Positions 1-9,872 of a DNA stretch of 64,000 nucleotides are shown here, piece by piece; the stretch's first letter is position 1, and every line of letters starts with the position of its first letter. The stretch lies in NCBI RefSeq assembly GCF_013386115.1, contig NZ_JACAOR010000007.1, positions 272,702 through 336,701 on the forward strand, in the 5' to 3' direction. This DNA comes from Pseudomonas gingeri. GTDB taxonomy: Bacteria > Pseudomonadota > Gammaproteobacteria > Pseudomonadales > Pseudomonadaceae. The notes beneath the pieces are model-generated. The model was given only the letters and a program-made list of their open reading frames with translations, did not search any database and was not told where the DNA came from. A program made the translations under genes and the position numbers.

Positions 1-3
1 TTC

Positions 4-3000
4 ATGACACCGCTGGATGCCGTGCGCCATGGGCTTGCGCAGATCGGCCAGAGAGGCGGGCGCCGCTTCGGTTTCATTTTCCGCAAAACCGACAGGGAAT
101 ATGTCGCCACCGAAGCCATCATCGATACCAGCGCGAACTTCGACAGGGCGCTCGTCCTGCCGCCGCAGATCGCCGTCCTCGCCCTGATTCCCGGCTATGT
201 CATCGACGGCCTGTATGTCGCGACCGGCCATCAGGAGGCGCTGCCGGCGGACCCGGTCTACCCGCACTTCATCTCCGCGCGGGACTTCGCCCATGCCATC
301 AAGACCGCTCGGGAAACCGCCATCGTGCCCGGCCACCAGGCCACCACCCACCTGTATCTGTCGACCGCCGACGGCGCCCTGTTGAGCTATACGGTGCCGC
401 TGGTTCCGGATGCCGACGAAGTGATCCGCGGCAGCGTCTTCCACAACGACGGCATCGATACCCAGGGCCAGTTGGAGAACGGCTCGCTGACAGGCCGGGA
501 CTATGTCCGCCGCGTGGCGGCGAGCGGCAAGTTGAGCGTCCTGCAACCCGGCACGCTGTGGCGCCAGGGCGGCCCGGTCACGGCCACCTGGGAACCGGTC
601 GATATCGCCACCACCACCGCGCAGCCCTATGCCCTCAGCCCGCTGTTCGCCCATGCGGACGATGCGGCGCTGCATACCCACGACAAGCTCGGCCGTGGCC
701 GCGGCGCGCTGCTGGTCGACGCGATCTACCGCACCTCCGCCCCCGAGGGCTACGTCACCCTGGAACCTTTCGTCGATGGCCAGGCGATCAAGGTCACCCG
801 TACCCTGGCCGACCTGAAGACCCAGGTGCTGGAGAAGGAACGCCTGGAACTGACCCTGGGCAGGACACCGCTCGACAGCATCCACTATGCCAAGCCGCTG
901 GCCCCTACCCGCTACCAGACCGGCGACAGCCCTCACGTCGACTTCTTCTCCGTCGAGGACATCTGCTTCGTCACCCAGACCCTGCTGGCCGACAACCTCT
1001 TCCTCAATGGCATCTACTATTCCAGCCAGGACGGCGCCCTGTTCAAGTACGAGCCCAGGGCCTCGCACGCACAGGGCGAACTGTGCGCACCGGTAGATGC
1101 CGACAGCATCCGCAGCCTCACCCCGCCACAGTTCCGCCTGGTGAACGCGGTCGCCGCCGCCGGCAAGCTGAGTGTGCTGCACACCAGCCAGCTGTGGCCC
1201 ACCCCGGGCCCGATCGATCCCACCTGGACACCGGCATGGACGCTCAGCGAGCGCCGCCCACGGGCCACGCGGGCGCTGATCCCGCCGCTGATCAACAGTT
1301 TCAATCTCGGCGGCGTCGGTGCCACCGACGTGATCGACCCGCTGCGGCCCCTGCCCGTGGTGATCGCGCCGTTGGACCTGAAGCCCAGGGACCGCGTCGA
1401 CCTGTACTGGGGCAGCCATCCCGACCCCGTCGCCAGCCATACCCAGGATAGCGAACCCGGCGCCACTCACCTCACCCTGCGGGTCGATACGCGCTGGATC
1501 ATGAGCGGCGAGGTGACGGTGCGCTATGTCCTCACGCCGTTCCCCGGCGGTGCGCCGGAAACCGCCGAGACCAGCCTGCGGGTCAAGCTGGACGTGCCCG
1601 GCGACCCCGACACCCAGTCGGCGACACCGACCCTCAACGACAAGCTGGAACTGCCCGTGGTGATACCTCCCGGGGTGATCGAGGATCCGGAAGGCGTCAG
1701 CGTGGTCATCAAGCGCTATGCGAACATGGCCGCCGGTGATGTGATCGTGGTGTCGTGGCATGGTCGCCTGGTGCAACACCCGCCGCTGAGCGCGCCGAGC
1801 GATGAAGTGGTGGTGCCGATCGATCCGCGGATCATCCGCGAGGCCGGCAACTCCGACGCGATCCTCGTGCGCTACGAGATCCGCGATGTGGTCAACAACT
1901 GGTCGCGCTGGTCACGCCCGGCCCTGGTCGAAGTCGGTATCGGCGATCCATCCCTGCCCGCCCCGGTGGTGCCACGGGCCCAGGGCATGCAGTTGGACCT
2001 CGACCTGCTCAATGGCGCCGACGTGCAGACCCTGGTGCTGCGCTACGATGGGATGAACAGCGCGCAGAACCTGCGCCTGCTGGTAGAACGGGAAACCGCC
2101 CTCGGCGTATCGCTGCCGGCGTACACCGCCACCCTGCCCGGCCATGACAGCGATCCCTTCGTATCCTTCGATGTGCCCAACGAGCAGTTCCCGCTGATCA
2201 TCCAGGGCCAGGCTCGCTTCTACTATTATGTCGAGGCGCCCGAGCAACCCGTGCGCCGCTCCAAGAGCCTGCCGCTGAAGATCATCGGCCAGGCGCTGAT
2301 ACTCAAGCCGCCACGGGTGCCCGTGGCCGAAGCCAACGGCAATGTGCTCGACCCGGCGGCCACCGGGGTGATCGCGCGGGTGGAGCCCTACTCGCTGATC
2401 GCCGTGGGCCAGGCCGTGACGCTGGTCTGGATCGGCACGACCGCCAGCGGCATGGAAGTGTGCCATGAACAGACCCTGCCGGTGGTCGACACCGGCAGGG
2501 ACATCGACTTCAGCATCCCGGACGACAAGGTCGGCGTGCTGGCCGGCGGCTCGGTGGTGGTGCGTTATGACGTCAAGACCGAAGCCCCCGATCCCCTGGT
2601 TTCGCAACCCTTGCTGCTGCCGGTCAGCGCCCTGCCGCTGGATCTGCCCCGCCCCGCCGTGGTGGAAGCCCATGACACCGTGCTGTTCCCGCTGCAGGCG
2701 CTGGATGGCGCGACGATCCGCGTCACTTATGCCATGGAAACCGGCGACAGCATCCAGGCCTACTGGCGCGGCACGCCCGGCAGCGGCACACCGGTGATCG
2801 ACGCCAAACCCGGCAGCAGTTCCGGCAGCGTCGACTTCAGCGTCCCCGCCGGGGCCGTCAGCGCCAATATCGGCAAGCGCGTGGAAGTCGGCTACAACGT
2901 CACCCGCCGTGGGATCGCGGCACCGTCGAAAATCCTGCCGCTGGACATACTGCCCATCGCCCACGAAGACCTGCATCCGCCCTTCGTCCGCGAGGCGCCG

Positions 3001-3951
3001 GACAATCTCCTGCTGGACCTCAACACCTTTGCCGGCGACGCCCATATCGAAGTCAGGAAATGGCCGCATATCCAGGTCGGCCAGAGGATCTGGCTGAGGA
3101 TCGAGGGCACCCTGGTCAGCGGCAGGCCGTTCAGCCTGGCGCTGTGGAACGGAGAGGAAGTCAGCACGATCTCGGATGTCATCGAAGGCCTGCTCTCACG
3201 CACCCACCTCGATCAGTTGCGCGACCTGAGCGGCCTGACCTTCACCTTCAAGGTGACCTTCGACGGCAGCAGCGATGAAGCCGGCGCCCTGACGTTCCCG
3301 CGACTGTCGTTGACGGTCAGGGCTCGCAAGCGGGTGCCGGAACTGGTCTTCGATACCCGGCCGGTCAACCTGTCCGGGAAAATCTACCTGATCCCCTGCC
3401 ATCCGCAGGTGCTGCCGGAATTCGGCCCGGGCACGACCCTCCAGCGCGCGGCGGGCGGTGGCGTGCCCGGTTATCACTACAGCAGCGATAACCGCAACAT
3501 CGCCGTGGTCGACAGCAATGGCCGGGTCACCGTGCGCGGCAACGGCAAGACCTTTATCCGTGTCAGCGACAGCGCCGGGCAGCGCAAAAGCTACGAGGTC
3601 ACCGTCAGCGGCGTGGTGCAGTGCTACAACCTCGGCAAGGGCAGCAGCGCCGACACCCTGCGCAAGGCCCAGGCACAAGGGCTGAGCGTGCCGTCGCTGG
3701 AAGAGCTGATCAGCATCCGCTCGGCCTACGGCAAGCGTTGGCCGCTGCAATCGCCGCTGATACCGAAAACCTGGTCCTCGACCACGAAAACCCCGTTGGG
3801 GCTGGTGTATGCGGTACTGGACATGACCCTGGAGGTCATCGAGCCCGAGCGCCCCTATATCAAGATCAGCCCGGGCCTGAGCCTGATCTACGAGGCCAAC
3901 GGGCTGGGGATCGGCCCCGTGCTGCTCGCCGCCTGCACGCCACGCGCCTGA
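4..3951 (+). CDS. Giant Ig-like repeat protein, function unknown (possibly 5' incomplete)
   Basis: This 1315-residue protein is not one I recognise by name. Residues about 1-200 and 215-410 look like two copies of one domain: each ends in a similar segment (AASGKLSVLQPGTLW and AAAGKLSVLHTSQLW, then PxxxTW). Residues about 425-1110 are a row of beta-rich modules of roughly 110 residues, with repeated patterns such as VxVxYxV and GDxIxxxW, as in bacterial Ig-like proteins. Residues about 1135-1210 resemble a BIG2 domain (SSDNRNIAVVDSNGRVTV), followed by a roughly 100-residue C-terminal domain. No signal peptide is visible at this start. The reading frame is still open at the first base of the window, so the true start may lie upstream. 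The role could be surface, secreted or toxin-related; that is inference only. Confidence 0.7.
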   Translation: MTPLDAVRHGLAQIGQRGGRRFGFIFRKTDREYVATEAIIDTSANFDRALVLPPQIAVLALIPGYVIDGLYVATGHQEALPADPVYPHFISARDFAHAIKTARETAIVPGHQATTHLYLSTADGALLSYTVPLVPDADEVIRGSVFHNDGIDTQGQLENGSLTGRDYVRRVAASGKLSVLQPGTLWRQGGPVTATWEPVDIATTTAQPYALSPLFAHADDAALHTHDKLGRGRGALLVDAIYRTSAPEGYVTLEPFVDGQAIKVTRTLADLKTQVLEKERLELTLGRTPLDSIHYAKPLAPTRYQTGDSPHVDFFSVEDICFVTQTLLADNLFLNGIYYSSQDGALFKYEPRASHAQGELCAPVDADSIRSLTPPQFRLVNAVAAAGKLSVLHTSQLWPTPGPIDPTWTPAWTLSERRPRATRALIPPLINSFNLGGVGATDVIDPLRPLPVVIAPLDLKPRDRVDLYWGSHPDPVASHTQDSEPGATHLTLRVDTRWIMSGEVTVRYVLTPFPGGAPETAETSLRVKLDVPGDPDTQSATPTLNDKLELPVVIPPGVIEDPEGVSVVIKRYANMAAGDVIVVSWHGRLVQHPPLSAPSDEVVVPIDPRIIREAGNSDAILVRYEIRDVVNNWSRWSRPALVEVGIGDPSLPAPVVPRAQGMQLDLDLLNGADVQTLVLRYDGMNSAQNLRLLVERETALGVSLPAYTATLPGHDSDPFVSFDVPNEQFPLIIQGQARFYYYVEAPEQPVRRSKSLPLKIIGQALILKPPRVPVAEANGNVLDPAATGVIARVEPYSLIAVGQAVTLVWIGTTASGMEVCHEQTLPVVDTGRDIDFSIPDDKVGVLAGGSVVVRYDVKTEAPDPLVSQPLLLPVSALPLDLPRPAVVEAHDTVLFPLQALDGATIRVTYAMETGDSIQAYWRGTPGSGTPVIDAKPGSSSGSVDFSVPAGAVSANIGKRVEVGYNVTRRGIAAPSKILPLDILPIAHEDLHPPFVREAPDNLLLDLNTFAGDAHIEVRKWPHIQVGQRIWLRIEGTLVSGRPFSLALWNGEEVSTISDVIEGLLSRTHLDQLRDLSGLTFTFKVTFDGSSDEAGALTFPRLSLTVRARKRVPELVFDTRPVNLSGKIYLIPCHPQVLPEFGPGTTLQRAAGGGVPGYHYSSDNRNIAVVDSNGRVTVRGNGKTFIRVSDSAGQRKSYEVTVSGVVQCYNLGKGSSADTLRKAQAQGLSVPSLEELISIRSAYGKRWPLQSPLIPKTWSSTTKTPLGLVYAVLDMTLEVIEPERPYIKISPGLSLIYEANGLGIGPVLLAACTPRA

Positions 3952-3959
3952 CCCCTGCG

Positions 3960-3981
3960 CCGGTGGCCCCGGGGCCACCGG
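3960..3981 (+). terminator. GC-rich palindrome after the giant repeat gene
   Basis: A perfect 22-base palindrome (CCGGTGGCCCC followed by its reverse complement) lies 8 bases after the stop codon. There is no T-run, so it would be a weak intrinsic terminator or a transcript-protecting hairpin. Confidence 0.45.
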
Positions 3982-3995
3982 CAACTCCCGCCCCA

Positions 3996-4009
3996 TTGAC
4001 CCCCGTCAA
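3996..4009 (+). promoter_or_regulatory. Anr box upstream of first ccoNOQP operon
   Basis: TTGACCCCCGTCAA matches the Anr/FNR consensus TTGAT-N4-ATCAA, with perfectly palindromic five-base arms. It lies 111 bases before the ccoN start. A TATAAC element at 4058-4063 is a possible -10 box; another start nearer 4044 would place the Anr box at the usual -41.5. In P. aeruginosa the equivalent operon is the Anr-induced one. Confidence 0.75.
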
Positions 4010-4119
4010 TACCACCCGCTGGCTATTTGCCCATGCTTGGCTGGCTTTTAGTCTGCCTATAACTCCAGATCCCGCGAATGCAACAGCGCCGGCCGGGTCT
4101 GAACCGTGGATGGGGAACC

Positions 4120-5544
4120 ATGAACACTTCAATCAGTACCGCCTACAACTACAGGGTGGTCCGCCAATTCGCCATTATGACGGTGGTGTGGGGCATCGTC
4201 GGGATGGGGCTCGGGGTCTTCCTCGCCGCCCAATTGGTCTGGCCCGAACTCAACTTCAACCTGCCGTGGACCAGCTTCGGCCGTCTGCGCCCGCTGCATA
4301 CCAACGCGGTGATCTTCGCCTTCGGCGGTTGCGCGCTGTTCGCCAGTTCCTACTACTCGGTGCAACGCACCTGCCAGACCCAGCTGTTTTCGCCGAAGGT
4401 GGCCGCGTTCACCTTCTGGGGCTGGCAGCTGGTCATCCTGCTCGCGGCCATCAGCCTGCCACTGGGCTACACCAGTTCCAAGGAATACGCCGAGCTGGAA
4501 TGGCCGATCGACATCCTGATCACCATCGTCTGGGTGGCCTACGCCTACGTGTTCTTCGGCACCGTGATGAAGCGCACCACCAAGCACATCTATGTGGGCA
4601 ACTGGTTCTTCGGGGCGTTCATCATCACCGTGGCAATCCTGCATATCGTCAACAACCTGGAAATCCCGGTCAGCCTGACCAAGTCCTACTCTGTCTACGC
4701 CGGGGCCACCGACGCCATGGTCCAATGGTGGTACGGGCACAATGCGGTGGGCTTCTTCCTGACCGCCGGTTTCCTCGGGATGATGTACTACTTCGTGCCG
4801 AAACAGGCCGAACGCCCGGTGTATTCCTATCGCCTGTCCATCGTCCACTTCTGGGCGCTGATCACCCTGTACATCTGGGCCGGCCCGCACCATCTGCACT
4901 ACACCGCGCTGCCGGACTGGGCGCAGTCGCTGGGCATGGTGATGTCGCTGATCCTCCTGGCCCCGAGCTGGGGCGGCATGATCAACGGCATGATGACCCT
5001 CTCGGGCGCCTGGCATAAGTTGCGCAGCGATCCGATCCTGCGCTTCCTGGTGGTGTCCCTGGCGTTCTACGGTATGTCGACCTTCGAAGGGCCGATGATG
5101 GCGATCAAGACCGTCAACGCCCTCTCCCACTACACCGACTGGACCATCGGCCACGTGCATGCCGGCGCCCTCGGCTGGGTGGCGATGATCTCCATCGGCG
5201 CGCTGTACCACATGATCCCGAAAGTCTTCGGCCGCACGCAGATGCACAGCCTCGGCCTGATCAACGCGCACTTCTGGCTCGCGACCATCGGCACCGTGCT
5301 CTACATCGCCTCGATGTGGGTCAACGGCATCGCCCAGGGCCTGATGTGGCGCGCGGTCAACGAGGACGGCACGCTGACCTACTCCTTCGTCGAAACCCTG
5401 GTGGCCAGCCATCCCGGCTTCGTCGTGCGGCTGATCGGCGGGGCGATCTTCCTCAGCGGCATGCTGCTGATGGCCTACAACACCTGGCGCACCGTGCGCG
5501 GCGCAGAGCCAGCCACCGTCACCGCCGCCGCGCAGACGGCCTGA
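4120..5544 (+). CDS. ccoN: cbb3 cytochrome c oxidase subunit I (CcoN), first copy
   Basis: This is the catalytic haem-copper subunit of the cbb3 terminal oxidase, an integral inner-membrane protein of about 12 helices. It reduces oxygen to water at low oxygen tension. The 474-residue length is normal. The family segments [28 protein letters not shown] and [20 protein letters not shown] carry the histidines that ligate haem b, haem b3 and CuB. The start was chosen at ATG 4120 ([17 protein letters not shown]), which aligns with the second copy; an ATG 14 codons upstream is in frame but adds a non-homologous peptide. It begins a ccoNOQP operon and is very similar to the copy at 7631. By gene order it corresponds to the Anr-induced cco2 operon of P. 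aeruginosa. Confidence 0.97.
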   Translation: MNTSISTAYNYRVVRQFAIMTVVWGIVGMGLGVFLAAQLVWPELNFNLPWTSFGRLRPLHTNAVIFAFGGCALFASSYYSVQRTCQTQLFSPKVAAFTFWGWQLVILLAAISLPLGYTSSKEYAELEWPIDILITIVWVAYAYVFFGTVMKRTTKHIYVGNWFFGAFIITVAILHIVNNLEIPVSLTKSYSVYAGATDAMVQWWYGHNAVGFFLTAGFLGMMYYFVPKQAERPVYSYRLSIVHFWALITLYIWAGPHHLHYTALPDWAQSLGMVMSLILLAPSWGGMINGMMTLSGAWHKLRSDPILRFLVVSLAFYGMSTFEGPMMAIKTVNALSHYTDWTIGHVHAGALGWVAMISIGALYHMIPKVFGRTQMHSLGLINAHFWLATIGTVLYIASMWVNGIAQGLMWRAVNEDGTLTYSFVETLVASHPGFVVRLIGGAIFLSGMLLMAYNTWRTVRGAEPATVTAAAQTA

Positions 5545-5554
5545 GGAGTTCGCC

Positions 5555-6163
5555 ATGAAACACGAAGTGATTGAAAAGAACGTCGGCCTGTTGATGCTGC
5601 TGATGGTCTTTGCCGTCAGCATCGGCGGCCTGACCCAGATCGTCCCGCTGTTCTTCCAGGATGTCACCAACAAGCCGGTGGAAGGCATGAAGCCCTACAC
5701 CGCGCTGCAACTGGAAGGTCGCGATATCTACATCCGCGAAGGCTGCGTCGGTTGCCACTCGCAGATGATCCGGCCGTTCCGCGCCGAGACCGAACGCTAC
5801 GGACACTACTCGGTGGCCGGCGAAAGCGTCTGGGACCATCCGTTCCTGTGGGGCTCCAAGCGCACCGGGCCGGACCTGGCACGGGTCGGCGGCCGCTACT
5901 CGGAAGACTGGCACCGCGCGCACCTGTACAACCCGCGCAACGTGGTCCCGGAGTCGAAGATGCCGGCCTACCCCTGGCTGGTGGCCAACGCCCTGGACAG
6001 CAGCCACACCGAAACCAAGCTGCGGGCCATGCGTACCCTCGGCGTGCCCTACACCGACGACGACATCAGCGGCGCGGTCGCCAGCCTCAAGGGCAAGACC
6101 GAGATGGACGCGCTGGTCGCCTACCTGCAAGTGCTCGGCACTGCGATCAAGAGCAAGAGGTGA
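5555..6163 (+). CDS. ccoO: cbb3 oxidase subunit II, monohaem cytochrome CcoO (first copy)
   Basis: This is the membrane-anchored monohaem cytochrome c subunit that passes electrons from CcoP to CcoN. The 202-residue protein has one N-terminal transmembrane helix (about residues 10-30) and a periplasmic domain with a single haem c motif, CVGCH, followed by [18 protein letters not shown], which is highly conserved in CcoO. It starts 10 bases after ccoN and ends 3 bases before ccoQ. Confidence 0.97.
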   Translation: MKHEVIEKNVGLLMLLMVFAVSIGGLTQIVPLFFQDVTNKPVEGMKPYTALQLEGRDIYIREGCVGCHSQMIRPFRAETERYGHYSVAGESVWDHPFLWGSKRTGPDLARVGGRYSEDWHRAHLYNPRNVVPESKMPAYPWLVANALDSSHTETKLRAMRTLGVPYTDDDISGAVASLKGKTEMDALVAYLQVLGTAIKSKR

Positions 6164-6166
6164 GCC

Positions 6167-6361
6167 ATGGAGATGAGTAGCGGAATGATCCGCGGCCTCG
6201 GCACCCTGGTGGTGATGATTGCCTTCGTCGGCCTCGCCATCTGGGTGTTCAACGCCAAGCGCAATCCGGAGTTCGCCCAGGCGCGCATGCTGCCGTTCGC
6301 CGACGAGCCCTTGCCCGAAACACCCGAACAAGACCCTGCTACAAGGAGCAACCGGCCATGA
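6167..6361 (+). CDS. ccoQ: cbb3 oxidase small subunit CcoQ (first copy)
   Basis: This is a 64-residue membrane peptide with one transmembrane helix ([20 protein letters not shown]) and a charged C-terminal tail. CcoQ stabilises the cbb3 complex. The last four bases overlap the ccoP start (ATGA). The start at 6167 is the upstream-most ATG; ATG codons at residues 3 and 7 are alternatives. Confidence 0.9.
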   Translation: MEMSSGMIRGLGTLVVMIAFVGLAIWVFNAKRNPEFAQARMLPFADEPLPETPEQDPATRSNRP

Positions 6362-7296
6362 CCACCTTCTGGAGTACGTACATCTGCGTACTGACCATCG
6401 GCAGCCTGATCGGCCTGACCTGGCTGTTGCTCGGCACCCGCAAGGGCGAAACCAAGGGCAGCGTCGACCAGACCATGGGCCACAGCTTCGACGGCATCGA
6501 GGAGTACGACAACCCGTTGCCGCAGTGGTGGTTCATGCTGTTCGCCGGGACCCTGGTGTTTGCCGTCGGCTACCTGATCCTCTATCCCGGCCTGGGCAAC
6601 TGGAAAGGCATCCTGCCCGGCTATGAGAACGGCTGGACCGGCGTGCACGAGTGGGAAAAGGAGATGGACAAGGCCGACGCCAAGTTCGGGCCGATCTTCG
6701 CCAGATTCGCCGCCATGCCGGTGGAGGAAGTGGCCAAGGACCCGCAGGCGCTGAAAATGGGCGGTCGCCTGTTCGCCTCCAACTGCGCGGTCTGCCATGG
6801 TTCGGACGCCAAGGGCGCCTACGGCTTCCCCAACCTCGCCGACAACATCTGGCGCTGGGGCGGCAGCGCCGACACGATCAAGACCACCATCATGGGCGGA
6901 CGCGTCGCGGCCATGCCGGCCTGGGGCGAAATCCTCGGTGAAGACGGAGTGAAGAACGTCGCCGCCTACGTCCGTCATGACCTGGCCAAGCTGCCGCTGC
7001 CACAGGACTCCACGGCGGACCTGGCGGCGGGCCGGCAATCGTTCAGCACCACCTGCATCGCCTGCCATGGTGCCACCGGCCAGGGCAGCCCGATCATGGG
7101 GGCTCCGGACCTGACCCAGCCCGCCGGCTTTATCTACGGCAGCAGCCTGGCGCAGTTGCAGCAGACCATCCGCCACGGGCGCCAGGGCCATATGCCGGCC
7201 CAGAACGAACTGCTCGGCAACGACAAGGTGCAACTGTTAGCGGCGTACGTATTCAGTCTCTCTCACGGCAGTCAAGGAGAAGATAAGGCTCAATAA
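6358..7296 (+). CDS. ccoP: cbb3 oxidase subunit III, dihaem cytochrome CcoP (first copy)
   Basis: This 312-residue dihaem cytochrome is the electron entry point of the oxidase. Two transmembrane helices lie near the N terminus (about residues 5-25 and 57-78), separated by the conserved segment [17 protein letters not shown]. Two periplasmic cytochrome c domains follow, with haem motifs CAVCH (about residue 143) and CIACH (about residue 232). It lacks a short insertion (about 12 residues near position 90) present in the second copy. It ends the first operon, just before a hairpin terminator. Confidence 0.97.
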   Translation: MTTFWSTYICVLTIGSLIGLTWLLLGTRKGETKGSVDQTMGHSFDGIEEYDNPLPQWWFMLFAGTLVFAVGYLILYPGLGNWKGILPGYENGWTGVHEWEKEMDKADAKFGPIFARFAAMPVEEVAKDPQALKMGGRLFASNCAVCHGSDAKGAYGFPNLADNIWRWGGSADTIKTTIMGGRVAAMPAWGEILGEDGVKNVAAYVRHDLAKLPLPQDSTADLAAGRQSFSTTCIACHGATGQGSPIMGAPDLTQPAGFIYGSSLAQLQQTIRHGRQGHMPAQNELLGNDKVQLLAAYVFSLSHGSQGEDKAQ

Positions 7297-7310
7297 ATAC
7301 CGGATATTTC

Positions 7311-7336
7311 CTGCCGCATCGATCAGGATGCGGCAG
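7311..7336 (+). terminator. Hairpin after the first ccoNOQP operon
   Basis: CTGCCGCATC and GATGCGGCAG form a perfect 10-base-pair stem with a six-base loop, 15 bases past the ccoP stop. The following TTCCCTG is a poor T-run, so termination may be partial and some read-through into the second operon is possible. Confidence 0.65.
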
Positions 7337-7530
7337 TTCCCTGCCTGTACGCGACCAAGTGTCGCACCTCTCTTTTAGTCCGCCTACCCACTCCCGGGAA
7401 TCGGTACTAAGCTTTGCAAACCTCGATCAATCCGCAACCCCTCGCCTGCCGGTCAGTCCGGGTATCCGCGAGTGCGCGTTTTGACCTTACACCGAGCATG
7501 GAAAGGCCGCAGAATCAGCGTCGTAACGTA

Positions 7531-7544
7531 TTGACCCAGGTCAT
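7531..7544 (+). promoter_or_regulatory. Anr-like box before second ccoNOQP operon
   Basis: TTGACCCAGGTCAT has one perfect and one imperfect half-site relative to the Anr consensus. Its centre (7537.5) is about 38-41 bases upstream of the start expected from the TACACT element at 7563-7568, the position of a class II activator site. The weaker match fits an operon that in P. aeruginosa is expressed even with ample oxygen. Confidence 0.55.
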
Positions 7545-7630
7545 GGCGCGTTGCAATGACCCTACACTTTATCCATACTTGCGGCCGATTTTCACCCCTA
7601 ATAACTATACCCAAACCGTGGAACCTTAGA

Positions 7631-9073
7631 ATGAGCACAGCAATCAGTCCGACTGCTTATAACTATAAGGTAGTCCGCCAGTTCGCCATCATGACGGTGG
7701 TCTGGGGGATCCTTGGCATGGGGCTCGGAGTATTCATCGCCTCTCAATTGGTCTGGCCGGAGCTGAATTTCGGTCTGCCGTGGACGAGTTTTGGACGCCT
7801 GCGCCCGTTGCACACCAACCTGGTGATCTTCGCCTTCGGTGGTTGTGCATTGTTTGCCACCTCCTACTACGTGGTGCAGCGTACCTGTCAGGTGCGACTG
7901 ATCTCCGACAGCCTCGCGGCCTTCCACTTCTGGGGTTGGCAGGCGGTGATCATCGGCGCCCTCGTGACCCTGCCGCTGGGTTACACCACCACCAAGGAAT
8001 ACGCCGAGCTGGAGTGGCCGCTGGCTATCCTCCTGGCGATCGTCTGGGTGGTCTACGCACTGGTGTTCTTCGGCACCATCGTCAAGCGCAAGACCAAGCA
8101 CATCTACGTCGGCAACTGGTTCTACGGTGCGTTCATCGTCGTCACCGCCATGCTGCACATCGTCAACCACGCCTCCCTGCCGGTGAGCTTCTTCAAGTCC
8201 TACTCGGCCTACGCCGGGGCGACGGATGCGATGATCCAGTGGTGGTACGGGCACAACGCGGTGGGTTTCTTCCTGACCACCGGCTTCCTCGGGATGATGT
8301 ACTACTTCGTGCCGAAACAGGCCGAGCGCCCGATCTATTCCTATCGCCTGTCCATCGTGCACTTCTGGGCACTGATCACCCTGTACATCTGGGCCGGCCC
8401 GCACCACCTGCACTACACCGCCCTGCCGGACTGGGCGCAGTCGCTGGGCATGGCCATGTCGATCATCCTGCTGGCACCGAGCTGGGGCGGCATGATCAAC
8501 GGCATGATGACCCTCTCGGGCGCCTGGCATAAGCTGCGCACCGACCCGATCCTGCGCTTCCTGGTGGTATCCCTGGCGTTCTACGGCATGTCGACCTTTG
8601 AAGGGCCGATGATGGCGATCAAGACCGTCAACTCGCTGTCCCACTACACCGACTGGACCATCGGCCACGTTCACGCCGGTGCCCTGGGCTGGGTGGCGAT
8701 GATTTCCATCGGCGCGATCTACCACATGATTCCCAAGCTGTTCGGGCGTGCGCAGATGCACAGCGTCGGCCTGATCAATACCCACTTCTGGCTCGCGACC
8801 ATCGGTACCGTGCTCTACATCGCCTCGATGTGGGTCAACGGCATCACCCAGGGCCTGATGTGGCGGGCAATCAACGACGACGGCACCCTGACCTACTCGT
8901 TCGTCGAAGCGCTGCAGGCCAGCCACCCCGGCTACATCGTTCGCGCCCTGGGCGGTGCGTTCTTCGCCAGTGGCATGCTGTTCATGGCCTACAACGTGTA
9001 CCGCACCGTTCGTGCCTCGAACCCGGCTGAAGCTGAAGCCGCCGCTCAGATCGCTGTCGTTGGAGCTCACTGA
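7631..9073 (+). CDS. ccoN: cbb3 cytochrome c oxidase subunit I (CcoN), second copy
   Basis: This is a second catalytic CcoN subunit of 480 residues. It differs from the first copy mainly at the N-terminal few residues, scattered membrane-facing positions and the C-terminal tail. The histidine-bearing segments ([33 protein letters not shown]) are intact. ATG 7631 is chosen because [18 protein letters not shown] aligns with the first copy; an in-frame ATG 25 codons upstream lies in the promoter region. The stop overlaps the ccoO start by one base (TGATG). By position next to ccoG it is the equivalent of the housekeeping cco1 operon. Confidence 0.97.
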   Translation: MSTAISPTAYNYKVVRQFAIMTVVWGILGMGLGVFIASQLVWPELNFGLPWTSFGRLRPLHTNLVIFAFGGCALFATSYYVVQRTCQVRLISDSLAAFHFWGWQAVIIGALVTLPLGYTTTKEYAELEWPLAILLAIVWVVYALVFFGTIVKRKTKHIYVGNWFYGAFIVVTAMLHIVNHASLPVSFFKSYSAYAGATDAMIQWWYGHNAVGFFLTTGFLGMMYYFVPKQAERPIYSYRLSIVHFWALITLYIWAGPHHLHYTALPDWAQSLGMAMSIILLAPSWGGMINGMMTLSGAWHKLRTDPILRFLVVSLAFYGMSTFEGPMMAIKTVNSLSHYTDWTIGHVHAGALGWVAMISIGAIYHMIPKLFGRAQMHSVGLINTHFWLATIGTVLYIASMWVNGITQGLMWRAINDDGTLTYSFVEALQASHPGYIVRALGGAFFASGMLFMAYNVYRTVRASNPAEAEAAAQIAVVGAH

Positions 9074-9681
9074 TGAAGCACGAAGTAGTCGAGAAGAATA
9101 TCGGCCTGCTGGCCTTCTTCATGGTCATCGCCGTCAGTATCGGCGGCCTGACCCAGATCGTTCCGCTGTTCTTCCAGGACGTCACCAACAAGCCGGTCGA
9201 AGGCATGAAGCCGCGCTCGGCACTGGAACTGGAAGGCCGTGACATCTACATCGCCAACGGTTGTGTCGGCTGCCACTCGCAGATGATCCGGCCGTTCCGC
9301 GCTGAAACCGAACGCTACGGGCACTATTCGGTTGCCGGTGAAAGCGTCTGGGACCACCCGTTCCTGTGGGGTTCCAAGCGCACCGGTCCGGACCTGGCCC
9401 GTGTCGGCGGTCGTTACTCCGATGACTGGCACCGCGCGCACCTGTACAACCCGCGCAACGTGGTACCCGAGTCGAAAATGCCGGCGTACCCGTTCCTCGT
9501 GGAAAACAAGCTCGACGGCAAGGACACCGCGAAGAAAATGGAAGTCCTGCGCTCCCTCGGCGTGCCTTACACCGACGAAGACATCGCCGGTGCCAGGGAC
9601 GCCGTGAAGGGCAAGACCGAAATGGACGCGCTGGTGGCCTACTTGCAGGGCCTGGGCACCATCATCAAAAGCAAACGGTGA
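9073..9681 (+). CDS. ccoO: cbb3 oxidase subunit II, monohaem cytochrome CcoO (second copy)
   Basis: This 202-residue CcoO has one N-terminal membrane helix and the haem c motif CVGCH followed by [18 protein letters not shown]. It is the same length as the first copy. The region around residues 140-180 is the most divergent between copies. It is translationally coupled to ccoN by a one-base overlap. Confidence 0.97.
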   Translation: MKHEVVEKNIGLLAFFMVIAVSIGGLTQIVPLFFQDVTNKPVEGMKPRSALELEGRDIYIANGCVGCHSQMIRPFRAETERYGHYSVAGESVWDHPFLWGSKRTGPDLARVGGRYSDDWHRAHLYNPRNVVPESKMPAYPFLVENKLDGKDTAKKMEVLRSLGVPYTDEDIAGARDAVKGKTEMDALVAYLQGLGTIIKSKR

Positions 9682-9686
9682 TCTGG

Positions 9687-9872
9687 ATGGATATCGGGAT
9701 GATTCGTGGCCTGGGCACCGTCGTGGTGATGGTGGCCTTTATCGGCCTGGCGTTGTGGGTATTCAGCCCCAAGCGCAAGTCGGAGTTTGAAGACGCGACC
9801 TTGCTGCCTTTCGCGGATGATCCCGAAGCCATCAAGCACGTCGAGCAAGCTTCTAGGAGTAACAAAGAATGA
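9687..9872 (+). CDS. ccoQ: cbb3 oxidase small subunit CcoQ (second copy)
   Basis: This 61-residue single-helix peptide ([20 protein letters not shown]) has a charged tail beginning [10 protein letters not shown]. The start is taken at ATG 9687 ([10 protein letters not shown]), which matches the usual CcoQ N terminus; a GTG at 9678 overlapping the ccoO stop would add three residues. It overlaps ccoP by four bases. Confidence 0.88.
   Translation: MDIGMIRGLGTVVVMVAFIGLALWVFSPKRKSEFEDATLLPFADDPEAIKHVEQASRSNKE

Larger units (their letters stand above)
7297..7630. other. Intergenic region between the two cco operons
   Basis: This 334-base gap holds a hairpin (7311-7336) ending the first operon and an Anr-like box (7531-7544) with a possible -10 element (TACACT, 7563-7568) for the second. 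No convincing gene is visible; a 71-codon frame inside it has no recognisable similarity or ribosome binding site. Confidence 0.7.

Noticed and set aside
4129..5688. A 519-codon open frame antisense to ccoN and ccoO
   Set aside because: A comparable antisense frame appears opposite the second ccoN, as expected from shared codon bias; the translations are His, Gln and Asp rich without domains.
7414..7629. A 71-codon gene between the two cco operons
   Set aside because: No ribosome binding site or similarity, and it overlaps the Anr-like box and predicted -10 of the second operon.
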